From the NCBI RefSeq assembly GCF_014356525.2, contig NC_052510.1:18767999-18831998 (forward strand): 64,000 bases of DNA. Reading direction: 5' to 3'. Under the pieces are notes generated by a model. The model was given only the letters and a program-made list of their open reading frames with translations, was not told the origin of the DNA and ran no database searches. Positions 21,513-33,824 of this stretch are shown piece after piece. This DNA comes from Nilaparvata lugens. Lineage: Eukaryota > Arthropoda > Insecta > Hemiptera > Delphacidae. Position numbers and translations under genes: made by a program. The stretch's first letter is position 1; the number at the start of each line of letters is the position of its first letter.

Positions 21513-21858
21513 CTATATTGTTATTGCTCTTCCAACTAAACTCTCTCTCAGCTTTTAGTGGTTCTTATCGTGGCTCTGCTCGCTACTAAATGATTGTTTT
21601 CTTTTCTCTTCTGAGACTTCGTGAACGAAATTAAAACGAGGCAGTAAGAGTGGTGCGAAATCTCACAACTTACTGTCAGCTAACGGATTCTCTTCCACGC
21701 GTATTGTGGTAATGATCTTCTTCATTGGATTATCTGGATGCAACTTCTATAGTAAATAGTATAGAAAAGTCAGCGCAGCATTGATTGATATTTGAACGCC
21801 TCGTTACCATTATTATTTATCAAAATAACGAAAAACTTTATGCGGTTGTAATCGAGTT

Positions 21859-22052
21859 TGTTACATAATTTATGCTGTTTATGGATTCTTTAGTTTTTAT
21901 AGTTCACATAGTTCCTCTGGTTTGTACAGCGTAAAGAAGCAATACTTCTTGGATGATGTTTGTGAAGATTCCTATAGTTCACATAGTCTTTCAAGTTTAT
22001 TCAGTGTGAGAAACTACTTCTAGGAAGACAACATAGTTTCAAAATTTGACGA
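21859..22052. repeat. 193-bp segment present only in A', with a 75-bp internal repeat
   Basis: Copy A passes directly from tcgagtt to aaaaaatcagattgg where A' has about 193 extra bases. Inside, tatagttcacatag occurs at 21898 and 21973, followed each time by related sequence (gtttgtacagcgtaaagaag versus gtttattcagtgtgagaaac). It is either an insertion in A' or a deletion in A. Confidence 0.7.
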
Positions 22053-23100
22053 AAAAAATCAGATTGGTAGGCTGCTGACCCATCGTGAGAGCCCAAGTGA
22101 GAGCGTGCAATTGGTGAAGGGAGCTAACCTGTAGCCTGTAAGACTCGAGTTATATTTTTCATATAAGTTTATCGTCTAGTTTTCTCCACATATTGAAATA
22201 TGTGATACGTGGTATTATTCAATTTGAATATGCCTCCTGGAAACTGCATTCAGAAGAGATAAAATTTGAATTTGACCGTATTAAACCGTTATATCATCTC
22301 TAGTACAATTTTCAAGAGAAGTCATGATTAAGAGCTGAGATGGTAAACTGTACGGTTTCTGGAGACATTGAATGGAGGATATTATGAAAAAGATGGCAAA
22401 AATAGCAGAAGGATGAGATGAATAGTCTAGATTAGGAACTATTGGTCATAATTCAAGTTGGCAGAGAGTATTTGATGTCAAGACCTAAGTTTTGATGATC
22501 TCCCATATGACCACATCATCCCACATCCTATTCAAATAGTAAAATAGACCACTTTATCTACTCAGAAGAATATTCCCATCTATTTCTACACTATTCATAA
22601 ATCAATTTATTCTAGTCTCTGATAAGGAGTGGAGAGAGTAGTTTCTATACTGGGCGAAATGGCACTCACTCACTGACTGACTGACTGACTGACTCACTCA
22701 CTCGCAGAACTAAAAATCTAGCAGACCAAAAACGTTCAAATTTGGTAGGTATGTTCAGTTGGCCCTTTAGAGGCGCACTAAGGAATCTTTTGGCAATATT
22801 TTAACTCTAAGGGTGTTTTTAAGGGTTTCAAGTTCGTATTTTAGCATGTATATTCTTCCTATTCTCTTATAATTTAAAAATGTCCATACCATATGTTAAT
22901 AGAGAACTCTAATCTAGAGAGAGTACCTCTTCGAAACAGTTGTTAACTGGTAACTAAATTAATAATTTTGTCAGGTTGGCATTAAGTTGAGTTGACTTTG
23001 TTAGGTTGGCACCAAGTTGAATATTGAAATGCATTTATCGCGGAAAAATTTATTGGACACAGCTACTCCAATCAGAGCTGTTCCTGGGAATATTATATTA

Positions 23101-23254
23101 CTAGCCGTCAGGCTCGCTTCGCTCGCGATATTCGTTTAGCCAGACGTAAAGTCTGGACCCCCGACTGGATCGTTCTAACATATGATAAAAAATTCTCAAA
23201 TGAAAAATGCAGGCGAGCGACGGATATGGCGAGCGAAGCGAGCCTGACGGCTAG
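23101..23254. mobile_element. CTAG-ended MITE (fuller copy)
   Basis: Both ends carry CTAGCCGTCAGGCTCGCTTC in inverse orientation, and the complementarity extends to about 35 bp (outer 26 exact). Internally an imperfect palindrome gccagacgtaaagtctggac is present. No coding capacity. Confidence 0.65.
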
Positions 23255-23961
23255 TATTGGTATATTATTATTGTTGGTACTGTGGTCAAATTGTAGATGC
23301 TGTGTAATGGATTCACATATAAAATCCTTTGAAAAGAGGTGATTTCCATTTGTAATCATTACACACATTAGTGCTAACATTGATTTTGAATCAATTTTTG
23401 AGCATTAGCTTGTGTTCAGATCGTAGATAAAACTAATGTGATTTCTATTAAATTATTGAAATCAAATTGTCTGATAGATTAAGTAACATGACCTTCTCAC
23501 CCAAAATATTCCAGCGACATTGATAAATAACTGAAGTGATGAAATTATGATAAAATTGTTTTTGTAAGCAATTACTCCACAAGTCAAACTATCAAGACTG
23601 TGATTCTGATTTCTCTACATGCTAGCTGATCATTATTTGTCTTATTTGGAAATTCTTGAAAGTAATAAGCCTATTATATTTCAAAATATACAAAAGTGAT
23701 AAAAGTGTCCTGAAATAGATGATTTTATTGAATCTTCTTGTGTTCATTTGCCGTTTTTCCTGTTTGATAACCATCTACATATTGAAAACTACAACTTACA
23801 CCACACTACTAATACCACACAAATAAATTTCTTCTGATGCTATTTTAGACTTTACTGTACTATTTGTTGAGATAATACGATAATGAACTGTTGCATAATT
23901 GCAGGTCGAACATCTGATTCTACTTGTCTTCATCAAAAATCTGGTGTGGTGCACTCACACA

Positions 23962-24733
23962 ACTTTCCTTGCCGTTATGAAAATTTATCAACTAACGATA
24001 GTGTTCCGCGCATCTCAAGTCTACTTTTCTAAGAACTGAGCCAGCTGGTGACAGGACAATAACGCTGCAGACACACAAAGTCTGCTATCTCTTCTAAATC
24101 TCTGCTAAATCATAGTGAATGATTTAATAGAATCAACAGTTGCCAACAGTTTGCAATTGAATAATCTTATTTTCTCAAGTTTCGAGCTTATTTTCAATTT
24201 TAAGTGAACATGTTACTAAATATTAATTGTAGGGATTTCTAAGCTAAATCTTTTGTTTAATTTGTATCTGAAGCCTGATAATTGGGAATCTAAAATCTAC
24301 TTTGCATAGATGGTGCAGTGCTCCTGAACTTTTTACAGATATGGGACTTGTGGCAGTTGATAAAGCTGAATTTGATGAAAATCGTTGGAGCCATTTTCGA
24401 GATAATCGCGAAAAACCCTGTTTTTGACAACATTTTCGTCATTTTAGCTGCCATCTTGAATTGCATTTGATCAAGTATGTTCGTGTATCATTATAGTGTA
24501 AGGACCTTGAGTTCCAAATTTCAAGTGATTGCGTTAATTGGGAGATGAGATATCGTGTACACAGACACACATACACTCATACACACACACACACACACAC
24601 ACACATACAGACTAATACCCAAAAACCACTTTTTTGGACTCAGGGGACCTTGAAACGTATAGAAATTGGGGTACCTTAATTTTTTTTTGGAAAGCAATAC
24701 TTTCCTTACCTATGGTAATAGGGCAAGGAAAGT
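23962..24733 (+). mobile_element. TIR repeat family, full copy
   Basis: The left end actttccttgcc (23962-23973) is inverted at the right end ggcaaggaaagt (24722-24733). The 772-bp body includes a CA microsatellite (about 24561-24606). A related full copy lies inverted at 33667-34450, and a truncated one at 10879-11550. No transposase is present, so it is non-autonomous. Confidence 0.75.
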
Positions 24734-24854
24734 AAAAAATTCAAATGAATAGAATAACTTAGAAAACTGAATCATCGAAGAATTCCAAATAGACTGCGGT
24801 GAAATTATTTTTTTTCTGCTAAGGGTGTTGCCCACATAACCTCCAGGCTTGTAC

Positions 24855-25314
24855 TCAGTTAATGAGAAGAATGATGATGATGAGAGATAAGTGTACCCAC
24901 TGATTCAGGATCAGGTCGCTCCCAAGCCGGTGGAAATTATTTTTCAACTTATCAATGATATTTAGCAGGGTCAGCTCCTCGAGAGTAGCTGACACAAGAC
25001 TCAACCTCTCTGAGCGATAAGCAAGCAGCGCATCCCCGGACCACCGCTTTTCAAAGTAAATGAATATAAAAATCATTACTACCACAGAAACTAAGCAACT
25101 AACTATAAGAATCCTTGAATTGCTTACTAAGGAGGCAGACATTTGAATTCTGATGAAAAAAGTGTCCAATTGATAATCCTAACTCAATTTCAAGTATTCT
25201 CCTACGTTTATTTATGCTATCTAAAGTCTCATAAGTTTCCCTAGTTGCCTTATGATCAATACGAAAATTTCCAACAGATATTTTTATCAAAGTTATTCCT
25301 TGCATTATAGCCAA
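24855..25314 (-). pseudogene. Two overlapping frames with a membrane-like segment, family unknown
   Basis: Two minus-strand frames overlap in different phases. The upstream one (25314-25099) starts MAIMQGITLIKISVGNFRID and contains a charged stretch KRRRILEIELG. The downstream one (25169-24855) has ILIVSCLVSVVVMIFIFIYF, a good transmembrane candidate, followed by a charged segment EKRWSGDALLAYRSER. The change from charged to hydrophobic to charged sequence across the overlap suggests one original protein interrupted by a frameshift, probably of mobile-element origin. No family is recognised, and chance cannot be excluded. Confidence 0.25.
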
Positions 25315-28300
25315 CTCGAGAAACGTTCCTTACCTCTAGCCAAGAACCTAAACGTCTTTTAAAAGTGCCAACGTCTAGGGTGTGATGTTATTTTGCATTG
25401 GGGGAGACCAGTCACCCTTCAGAAGTTTATAACGTATTTTGACCCCTCTATCTTTACCTGGCATACATCCCTTGGAGCGGAATACCCTCTTACAGGGTTC
25501 ATGACAGTGAAGAGTGCAGAGTTTTGATCAAGTGCTTTGCGAGTTATAGAATGCTGGAATAGGTGAATTGTCTGTCAGCAAGGTGATTGCACTCTAAAAA
25601 GTGCGAGATCGAAGTTCAATCGACTTGATAATCCTCTGGGGTTCATGAGGCATGGTGCTTTTCATATAATCCGCATGTGTAATAATGAATGTTCAATTTA
25701 TTGGCAGATGCCAGGAGTTCCTGAAAAATTAAAAGTACTAGATAAGGAGGCGACAAGAACCTATTGCCAATGAACTATATTAAACCTTCTTGAAAATGTA
25801 AATTCCTCGACCGTTTTTATTACGAGCTACGACTTTGATTATTGAGCCAAACTTGACTCAAACGTTACTTGGAAGTGCTTCAATCAGTACGTGAAACTTG
25901 AAATTTAAAAAATGATTTCATAATCAATAGATCTGAAGTTGAAATCCAGAGGTCAAATTGTATTTCAAATATTTTCACTGTCTGGCTGCTTGTTCATTAC
26001 TGCTTATTAAGTTTTAATTCAGTTAAACAGAGGCAAAAGTAAAATTAACACAAAAATAACAAGGACATTCAGACTGTATGGCGTGACAAATAATAAACAT
26101 TCGTTGTCATGATACAGAGCAATACAGTTCAAGTTCAAAGTATAGATCGAGACTGATAATATGCAAAGCACAGTACTCGGATTGGCAAAGGATTACAAAT
26201 GCATGTGATGATTATCGTTAAGAATTATTGACACCATTTCAATTATTCTTCCACAGCGACTTGGACACGAATGAATGATAAGTTACAATCTTGTGAATTG
26301 TTTATATAATGTAAACTTATGGGATAATAAAGAAATAAAAAAAAACATAAATACATTTTTATTCAAACATTGATTCATTTGGTTGACACCAAATCTAAAT
26401 CTATATCTTTCAACGTATCTTCAATGGAATATTTCAACTCAAATGCTTCAATTCAAATGTCCGGGCTTCCTTTACCTATATTTACAAACTGCCCTATACT
26501 AAACTTATTAGTTTAATATAGATATACCTTCATTGTCTACTTGTATGTATGTGAGCTTCTGGTAGCTGATGTACTTACATGAAAAACAATTAAATCGGAA
26601 TCATATGCGCTTTATGCGCCGTAATTGCAATTAACTTTAATGACAGTAGCCCTCTCCTATTATTACAGAAGTCATAAAATTTTGCAACACTAACAATGAC
26701 TCTGATTACAATTACAAAGTGAGGAGATTAACAATCAACGATGCCATATGTTGCTCCTTGTTAGCTATACTCCTGCTCCTTCTCCATCCGTTTCTTCTCC
26801 TTGTTCCATTTGAGCCCTCTCCTTCTATTCAAAGGAGAATAATTCTCGTAACAAATCGCGGCCATCTGAAGAGGTGCATTACAATTTTATGGCTACTTGA
26901 TTGTCCAGAATAAAAATCTATCAGCATCGACATCTCTAAGATTAGCACCTGGTTTGTGATTAAGCACAATTTTAGTTTCACCAATGACAGTTTGAAGGTC
27001 AATCTATTTAGCAGTGTGAATTCCTGAAGTAGCTCTGCAACCAGGGTGGTCACTTGATAACCTGAGCTTCAGGCAGTTGATGCTTGGTTTATATCATACT
27101 TCTCTCTCCTTATAGCCAGTAATAATTTTATTTTGAATAGGTTTGGGAAACGAATGGTTACGGATTGATAATGCTCTCAAGCATCGAAGTTATTTATTTC
27201 ACGTGAGCTATCCATCATGAGCCATTCAAATTGTTTTAGAACGTAACTAGAGTATTCCATAACATTTCTCTATTTTACATTGCGTTTGGTGTTCTCTGAT
27301 CAAATGATTATGGCTTTGCTGAAAGAATGTTGTTTCAACTTATGAAATCAATTACTACGTAACACAACAATTACTAATGCTATTCAATTTTAATCTTCGA
27401 ATGCTGATGCTCATTACAAAGTAGCATTCTACTAGCCTAAGCATGATAGTCCTCAATTACTTCATTATCATGAAGTGAGACGAATTCTTCAAGTAGAAGA
27501 TACAGAGTTTATTCAAACCCAGGTGTAAATTATTGAAACCTGATTAGTTAGTTCAATATAACTGATAATTCGCCACCTCTATCACGTTTTTCCTCTAATA
27601 TCTACCCTCATACTCCGATACGAGTTGATCAAACATCAGATTAGGGAGATAATGACATGATCTCCAACATTGTTACTTGTTACATGATGTTTTGAAGCTG
27701 AGCATTGTTGAAAAAATATGAAGATACAGGTATTATGAACCAAAACAGGAAACAGAGGGTGTTCTAGGCACGCGCAGGCTCCTCCATTCGCCGATTTAGA
27801 CACCTGGCCACTAGCACTAGTACACACACATGTGTTAGTAGTCAGTACTGCTGCTGCTGCTGGGGACAGCTGTTCAATAACATTGGGTTTGGCGGCGGCA
27901 GGCAAGTTGCCTTGAAATCATTACGACAGCTTGGAGGATTGCGGCATCTGGTCGCTCCTAGCATCCTGATTTTGGTTCCTTCCGTCCCGGGACCACGGAT
28001 ACGTCTTGCCACAGGGTGTACAACTGCTTCTAATCTAGGTCTCCTAGCTCGCTAGAAGCTAAGCTGTTCTGTGATAACAGAGACCGAGTGGAATATTTCC
28101 CTTATCAGTTTTCTCTCGTGAACTGGTAATACTAGAAAGGTATTTGGAGAATAGAGAATAGAAACAGAGAAGTTTGAAACAAATTTATGACAAAACAATG
28201 TTGAATCAATAATAGAGAAGACATTAGAGAAAAATCTTTCTCAAATTAAATTGTGTTGTAATTGAAGTGGAAGCTATAGCTATAAATGCCAGAAGCTCGA

Positions 28301-28480
28301 TCGACAACGGTGATAAGGAAAGTGAGGAAGAATTAATGTTTGTTAATCTGTAGGAAATCTGTTTGATTCAAATTTGCCAAGTCCTAAGACAACTAGACCT
28401 GGTGGTCTCGAGCAATGCAAAACTCCTCTGCTATCGCTGCAGCTGTGATGAGTTTTTTTATTGCGGATGATACATGAGCG
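25315..28480. other. Intergenic DNA, nothing firmly recognised
   Basis: Short frames (26719-26913, 26829-27053, 27636-27905) lack protein-like features. A relatively GC-rich patch at 27760-28060, with a GCT triplet run (27847-27860) and ggcggcggcagg at 27890, could be an exon or promoter, but no frame or splice pattern is convincing. Confidence 0.35.
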
Positions 28481-28545
28481 TTTTAGTTGTGTGAAGGTAT
28501 AGCTTTACACAACAGAGGAGGTTCGATTCCCGCCGGTGTAGGTGA
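28480..28545 (+). other. tRNA-like B box next to a hairpin, SINE fragment candidate
   Basis: The RNA polymerase III B-box consensus GGTTCGATTCC occurs exactly at 28519-28529. Just upstream, gttgtgtgaag pairs with ctttacacaac (10 of 11). No clear A box is seen at normal distance, so this may be a degenerate tRNA-derived SINE or chance. Confidence 0.3.
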
Positions 28546-31500
28546 TCATCTCATTATCTTATTCCATTATAATGCTTCAGTCCACTCGGTAACTTGGCAT
28601 GCTATTTATTCCAATTCTGTCTGCTGGCATCTATATGGGCCACCCCAATACCAACACATTCATGGACTATGAGAATCATCAGCGAAGAAGTATTTTTGTT
28701 CACTAGCCAATCGATAACCATATTATCATAACATCAAACGTTGTTGAGAATAAAGTGTATTTCAATTTGATTTTCTGTAATCTAAGGATGCTTCCTACGT
28801 TGGTCATTCGCTGACTATCTTACCTCCTTAGAAGGAACATTCTTTCTCTAGTTGTACCCTGAAAGAACAAAGAATTCGTGAATTACTGTTCACTTCATTG
28901 AAGACCTTCACTCATTCAGTGGGTTGCAGCAGACTTCTACTCCATAATTGAATCAGCACTTACTGTGACTTCTACCTCCCGTACATTCCAGTTTACGACA
29001 TAAAGAAGATCTCGCGATAAGGATCCGAGATACGTTTCTATTCTTCTCAAAGATGAATAAAACGGCAGCGTTTCTTCCAACAAATTGTCAGAATGATGCA
29101 TTTATTCCATGCACGTAAAGAATGGGAGCCACGTGATAGAAATCCTTCAGTTAACTACTCCTATCTCACTCTCTCCACCAGTTGCTCCGCTCTACCCTCC
29201 TCTCTTTCTCCTCAACTTCTTTCACAGCCCACTGACGAATGAATTACAAGGACTGATCACATCCAAGTACAGACTCCTATCTACCTGTGATAAATTTGAA
29301 AATAATTGGAAGAAAAATATCCTTGCCGCCTAAACTTTTATCTTAATGGCCTTGTGATTCTTGAAATTATTCTTTCATAGAGATTATTTCGTGCTTTACT
29401 GAGTTATGAGTGTTGTTTACTAGAGCTTCCGGTATTGAGTGTTTATGTAATGTGTTCTGATATCATCAAGTGATGTGATATTACAAATGACATAATGGAT
29501 AATATCAATCAAAACATAAACATTTCTTTGCATAGGTAACATGAATACACTATACTATTCAGAATTTGCTATCACTTTACTTTTCCCATATTTTTAGGCA
29601 GTGAAGATTCTCAAACTAAATTGCTTTAAAGTTGCGTTTATGATTTTCTAGCAATAGTAATTCGTGACAATTTTATAAAATAATTATTATTTGTAAAATT
29701 ATTGACAATTTTCGCATTTTATGGAAACGCTATTCGCAAACCTGTGCCACCCCATTGCATAATACAAAGTATTATGCAGAGTGTTTAACTTATGATTGAA
29801 AAATGCAATTAGAATGAATCAAATCTGAAACGATTGGGTGGTTTGTTGAGAAACAATGTACTATATTGTAGTCAATAGAGAGAATTTCCAGTTCCTCAGC
29901 AAAAAGTAACACGATCAAGTGCAGAACGACCAGTGTCTTTCAGGTAACAGTTTTACAATCAGCCACCCAACTTTAGTTATCAACGGTAGCTAACCTTGTC
30001 TTGTTTTATCTATAAGTTACGGATCTACATCCGTTATTCCATTTGAAAGCTGCTTGCAATACCCCAGAATACCAATTTTCTCCTATTCCAGTGAAATAGT
30101 CCGCCATTGCAACGGGACTTCCTCAGAAAAGTGTACTTGGCGTTCATAAACGTATATTAACCTACAAAATATCGATTTGTCCGTGAAATTGATGCTCGTC
30201 TCACAAAACCATAACTGAGGAGAAACTCCTGAGAGACTGTGAGATGGAGGAGGTTGGATGGAGGAGGATTATTAGCTGTCCATGATAACTCGTTAACAAG
30301 TTGAAAGGTTTTCATTTGAGAATTGTACAAAATATGAAATAACAACTTTTCACATGGAATTACGTGCAAAGATAGAATTTCATTCAACGATGATAATTTT
30401 GTTTTCGAAGAGTTTAAACATCATATTTGATCATAATAATCAATGGGAATAGTTTGATGAGGAATATATTCTTCATTTTACTTCATAAATTTGATAAAAA
30501 TTGAAGCAAGGTAATACATGGGTGACATAATATTAAGATAAATCAGTTCCCTAGCTTTGGATGGCACAGAGATGTGGTTTTCTGATATTGGATCTTTACA
30601 TCATCTAGAAAATTGTCCAACTCCCGTCTGTCAGTCTCCTCACTGTAAAACAATGTTCATTCCCCTCTCTTCTAATAAAAGATTAACTAGAACTCAATCT
30701 ATCTATTTCTTTCAATTCCTCATTTATTTTAAATTTTCAAATTCATGTCACTGAAGATCATCATGACATATGAATATTTTTAACAGAGCTGGGAACGCTT
30801 CATTGAATGTGAGACTTGAGCAGTGAAATGACCTATAAATCAAAACAGATATTAACAGCTGTCTGCCCAGACCCACAGCATTACTAGTTCTTCCTGTTTG
30901 AAAATAATTTTCTCATCAATCTGCTCTCAAAAATCTCCAGTCATCCTTCTCTTCTATACATCCAATCTCGAAAACCGGAAGGGGGTGATTGACTGCATTA
31001 TATTGCTACTTAAAAAAGAGATTGAATCACACCTATCACCCAGATCTGGTGCAGATGTATCTCTTCTAATTTACTCAATTACCCTTGTTGATCGAGCTAA
31101 TACACTTTTTGGCACTAGTAATTCAAAACGAAACTCACACGGCGTAAGCTGCTGCCGGATTTATGCAAGCTGTATGCTAATTTTAATAACTTTCTCGAAA
31201 GTGATTGTAACTGTATCTTTATGTCAAGAGTGACTGGTTGGAGATGTTAAGTTTGAATGATAATTACAGAGATTTCTCCCATAATCACTACTCATTTTAT
31301 AATTACAGACATTGATTATAAGCGACAGACATTGATACTCATGCCTTCTTATCAATAAGAAAAAGTATTCATTTAGGACAGATAACCTGGAAAAGGTGCG
31401 TTAGTATCTTTTTTGAAATTTATATTGATTTATAGATTCAGTAGTATGAGGAATGGAGAGTCACTGATATTACCAAAGACATTACAAATAATCATATTGT

Positions 31501-32138
31501 ATATCGTTATTTAAATTAATATTCATTTGTTTACTATAAACATTAACAGAACATAGATTAACAAAACGATCTCTGATGATAATAATACAAATATATAGCA
31601 TGATACATAATTATAATAAGTTGAGAGTTTTATGAAAATTTTGTAGATACCTGAGGCCTTGGAGATGAAAAAGTTCTGGCACACTCGAACTCATCAAATA
31701 GTATGTAATTGAACTGAATTAAGTATGTAAAATTGAATCTCCACTCCTCTAACGAAATCAGCTAATCTAATTTTCATAACCGTCAGCCGTTAACTTATGT
31801 TATTTGGGCTAAGTGTGGTTCCATAAGTTTCTTTGTATGTTGAAGCACTCATCATATTCAAGAAAATATTCCTCAATAAAATACTCCATTCAATAGATGC
31901 TTCACTATCTCATGATACATCAGTAATAAGATCAAACCAAATCCTATTATCATGTTTAAGTCATGAATTGGAAAGTTGATGCCCAATGCCTGTAGACTGG
32001 GCACTTGTGGGGGTGCATGAGTGGATTTCCTCAGTACACTTTACTGCTTATAACCATGATAGGTTTGAGTTTAGGGGTCTAGCAACAATCAAACGGTACC
32101 AACCTTCAGGTTTCACGGCTCGATTGGAGTCTCATTAG
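28546..32138. other. AT-rich intergenic DNA, nothing recognised
   Basis: Frames at 29109-29333, 30157-30387, 30557-30754 and 30898-31233 show no domain, signal peptide or biased composition that I trust. No RNA gene or long repeat was seen. Confidence 0.4.
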
Positions 32139-32560
32139 ATGTCCTCCTCCTTGTGTTCCTCTTCTTCCTCTTTTTCATTCTCCTCCTTTTCCGTATTCTT
32201 TCACTCGTCTCCCACATCATCCTCAACCACTTCTTCTCTTCTTTACTTGACCTTCTCCTTCACCTCCTCCTCATACATTTTTGTACCTCTTCCTTCTTTT
32301 CCTCTTTCTTCACTACTCCTTCTTCTCCTCCTCTTCCTCTCCCTCCTTCCTTTCCCTTCCTTTTCCTCCTCCTCTTCCTTATCCTCCTCCTCTTCCTTAT
32401 CCTAAACCAACAACTCCTCGTTCGTCACTCTTTCTCGCTCTCCTATTTCCCCTTCTTCTCCCTTACGTTCCTTCCTTCCACCTCCTCCTTCTTTTCCTCC
32501 TCAACCAACATAGTCTACTTCACGTACTCCTTTCCACTCTTCCGAATCACGTCATCCTCA
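32139..32560 (+). repeat. Polypyrimidine (TCC/TTC) tract
   Basis: More than 400 bases are dominated by tcctcc and ttcttc triplets. Three overlapping plus-strand frames rich in Ser, Leu, Phe and Pro (32139-32614) exist only because stops are rare in such DNA. Tracts like this can form triplex structures. Confidence 0.75.
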
Positions 32561-32764
32561 TCCCCTTATCATCGAGATAGAAAACACGCACAATCGTTGC
32601 CCAGAATTGCGTGACAAGTAACTTTACTGTTTACTGTTCGCCCCCTCCTCCACTTGACTGCTCTCTTCTGCGAAAAAATGTCTACCGGCTGAAGACAGGA
32701 GAAGAAAGAGCTTCGAATAAAGTTGGGTGTTTAGCAGGCCTGTCGCGGCCGTAAGTGCTTTCTG

Positions 32765-32832
32765 GTACATCTAGCCTCTTGGTGGGCTCCTCGTTGATAA
32801 CCTTTGGGGAGTTCGACTCCCTGCTCTCCGAC
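32765..32832 (+). other. tRNA-like sequence with intact T arm (pseudo-tRNA or SINE head)
   Basis: ggggagttcgactccct (32806-32822) forms a perfect 5-bp T stem with a 7-base GTTCGAC loop. An A-box-like tagcctcttgg lies about 38 bases upstream (32772). The anticodon stem does not pair (ctcg and cctt around ttgataa), so this is not a functional tRNA. Confidence 0.35.
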
Positions 32833-33666
32833 AACTAGATCGAACGGTTTCACTTACAAGTAATGGTGGCAGCACACATGCCCTGTGCATAATCGTGTGC
32901 TATGTACCAAAACTACCGAGAAACGTGCCAATTCATCCTACTTCACAACTTTACATTTTCTTCATCTCGCTCATGTCCTGAGAACTAGAACTTTCCTAAC
33001 TAGGTCTCGTGAAACAATTTATTTTCATGAAGATATTTTCATAAAAGAGATGAGGAAGATGCAATAGGCTGCAAGATGATATCCTGCAGTTCTGGGTCTT
33101 TCCTAAAGAGCTACAGTTCCAGTTCCAATTCTAGAGGGACTATAGAACTCATCGCCGACATTTACCGAAATTTCATAATCGAAATTTAGTATTGTCAACA
33201 TGAAGCGGTGACCCAACCAACAGGATTATCAATAGTATGTTCCTTATCTAATACAAGATAACAGATAATTCGCTGAACTCCCATTTTTTATACCCAAAAT
33301 TATCTCCTGCAGACAATTCTTTTCTATGTTCAGAGCAGAGGATAAAATAAACTATTAGATACAGGTTTTCTAATGAATTATTAAATTTATCAAATTCAAA
33401 TTGGAACAGAATATCGTTTAGATTGGAACATGTTCAACCAATCGCATTGATTGTGAATGGAAATTTTTCATGAATCCAAGTGATTGAATTATTTCGAATA
33501 ATATCATATTGAACCATTATCGGTCATAGAGGAACCTTTGAGATTGGTGAGACAATCAAAACTATTACTCATTTCATATAAATAAGGATGAGAAATCTTT
33601 CTCAGTTTCATTCTGATTACATCTTTCAATCAATAATATGCATTTATTTCTGAACTCATTATTTTT

Positions 33667-33785
33667 ACTTTCCTTGCCCTATTACCATAGATAAGGAAAG
33701 TATTACTTTCCAAAAAAATTAAGGTACCCAAATTTCATGTTTTCTATTCGTTTCAAGGTCCCATGAGTCCAAAAAAATGATTTTT

Positions 33786-33824
<39 letters not shown>

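Larger units (their letters stand above)
21147..24617 (+). repeat. Large direct duplication, copy A'
   Basis: This segment matches 8250-11550. It starts directly after the LTR and runs to the CA microsatellite and acatacagact at 24617. It has an extra segment of about 193 bp at 21859-22052 and a more complete MITE at 23101-23254. It continues, unlike copy A, into the right end of the TIR repeat. Confidence 0.9.

Noticed and set aside
25570..25650. tRNA-like stretch (gaagttcaatcg with upstream agcaaggtgattgcactc)
   Set aside because: The B-box match is poor and no cloverleaf forms, so it was left out as a tRNA or SINE.
32153..32614. 153-residue plus-strand frame
   Set aside because: It lies in a T/C-only tract where stop codons are rare. 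The product is a monotonous Ser/Leu/Phe/Pro string, and two other frames are open over the same bases.
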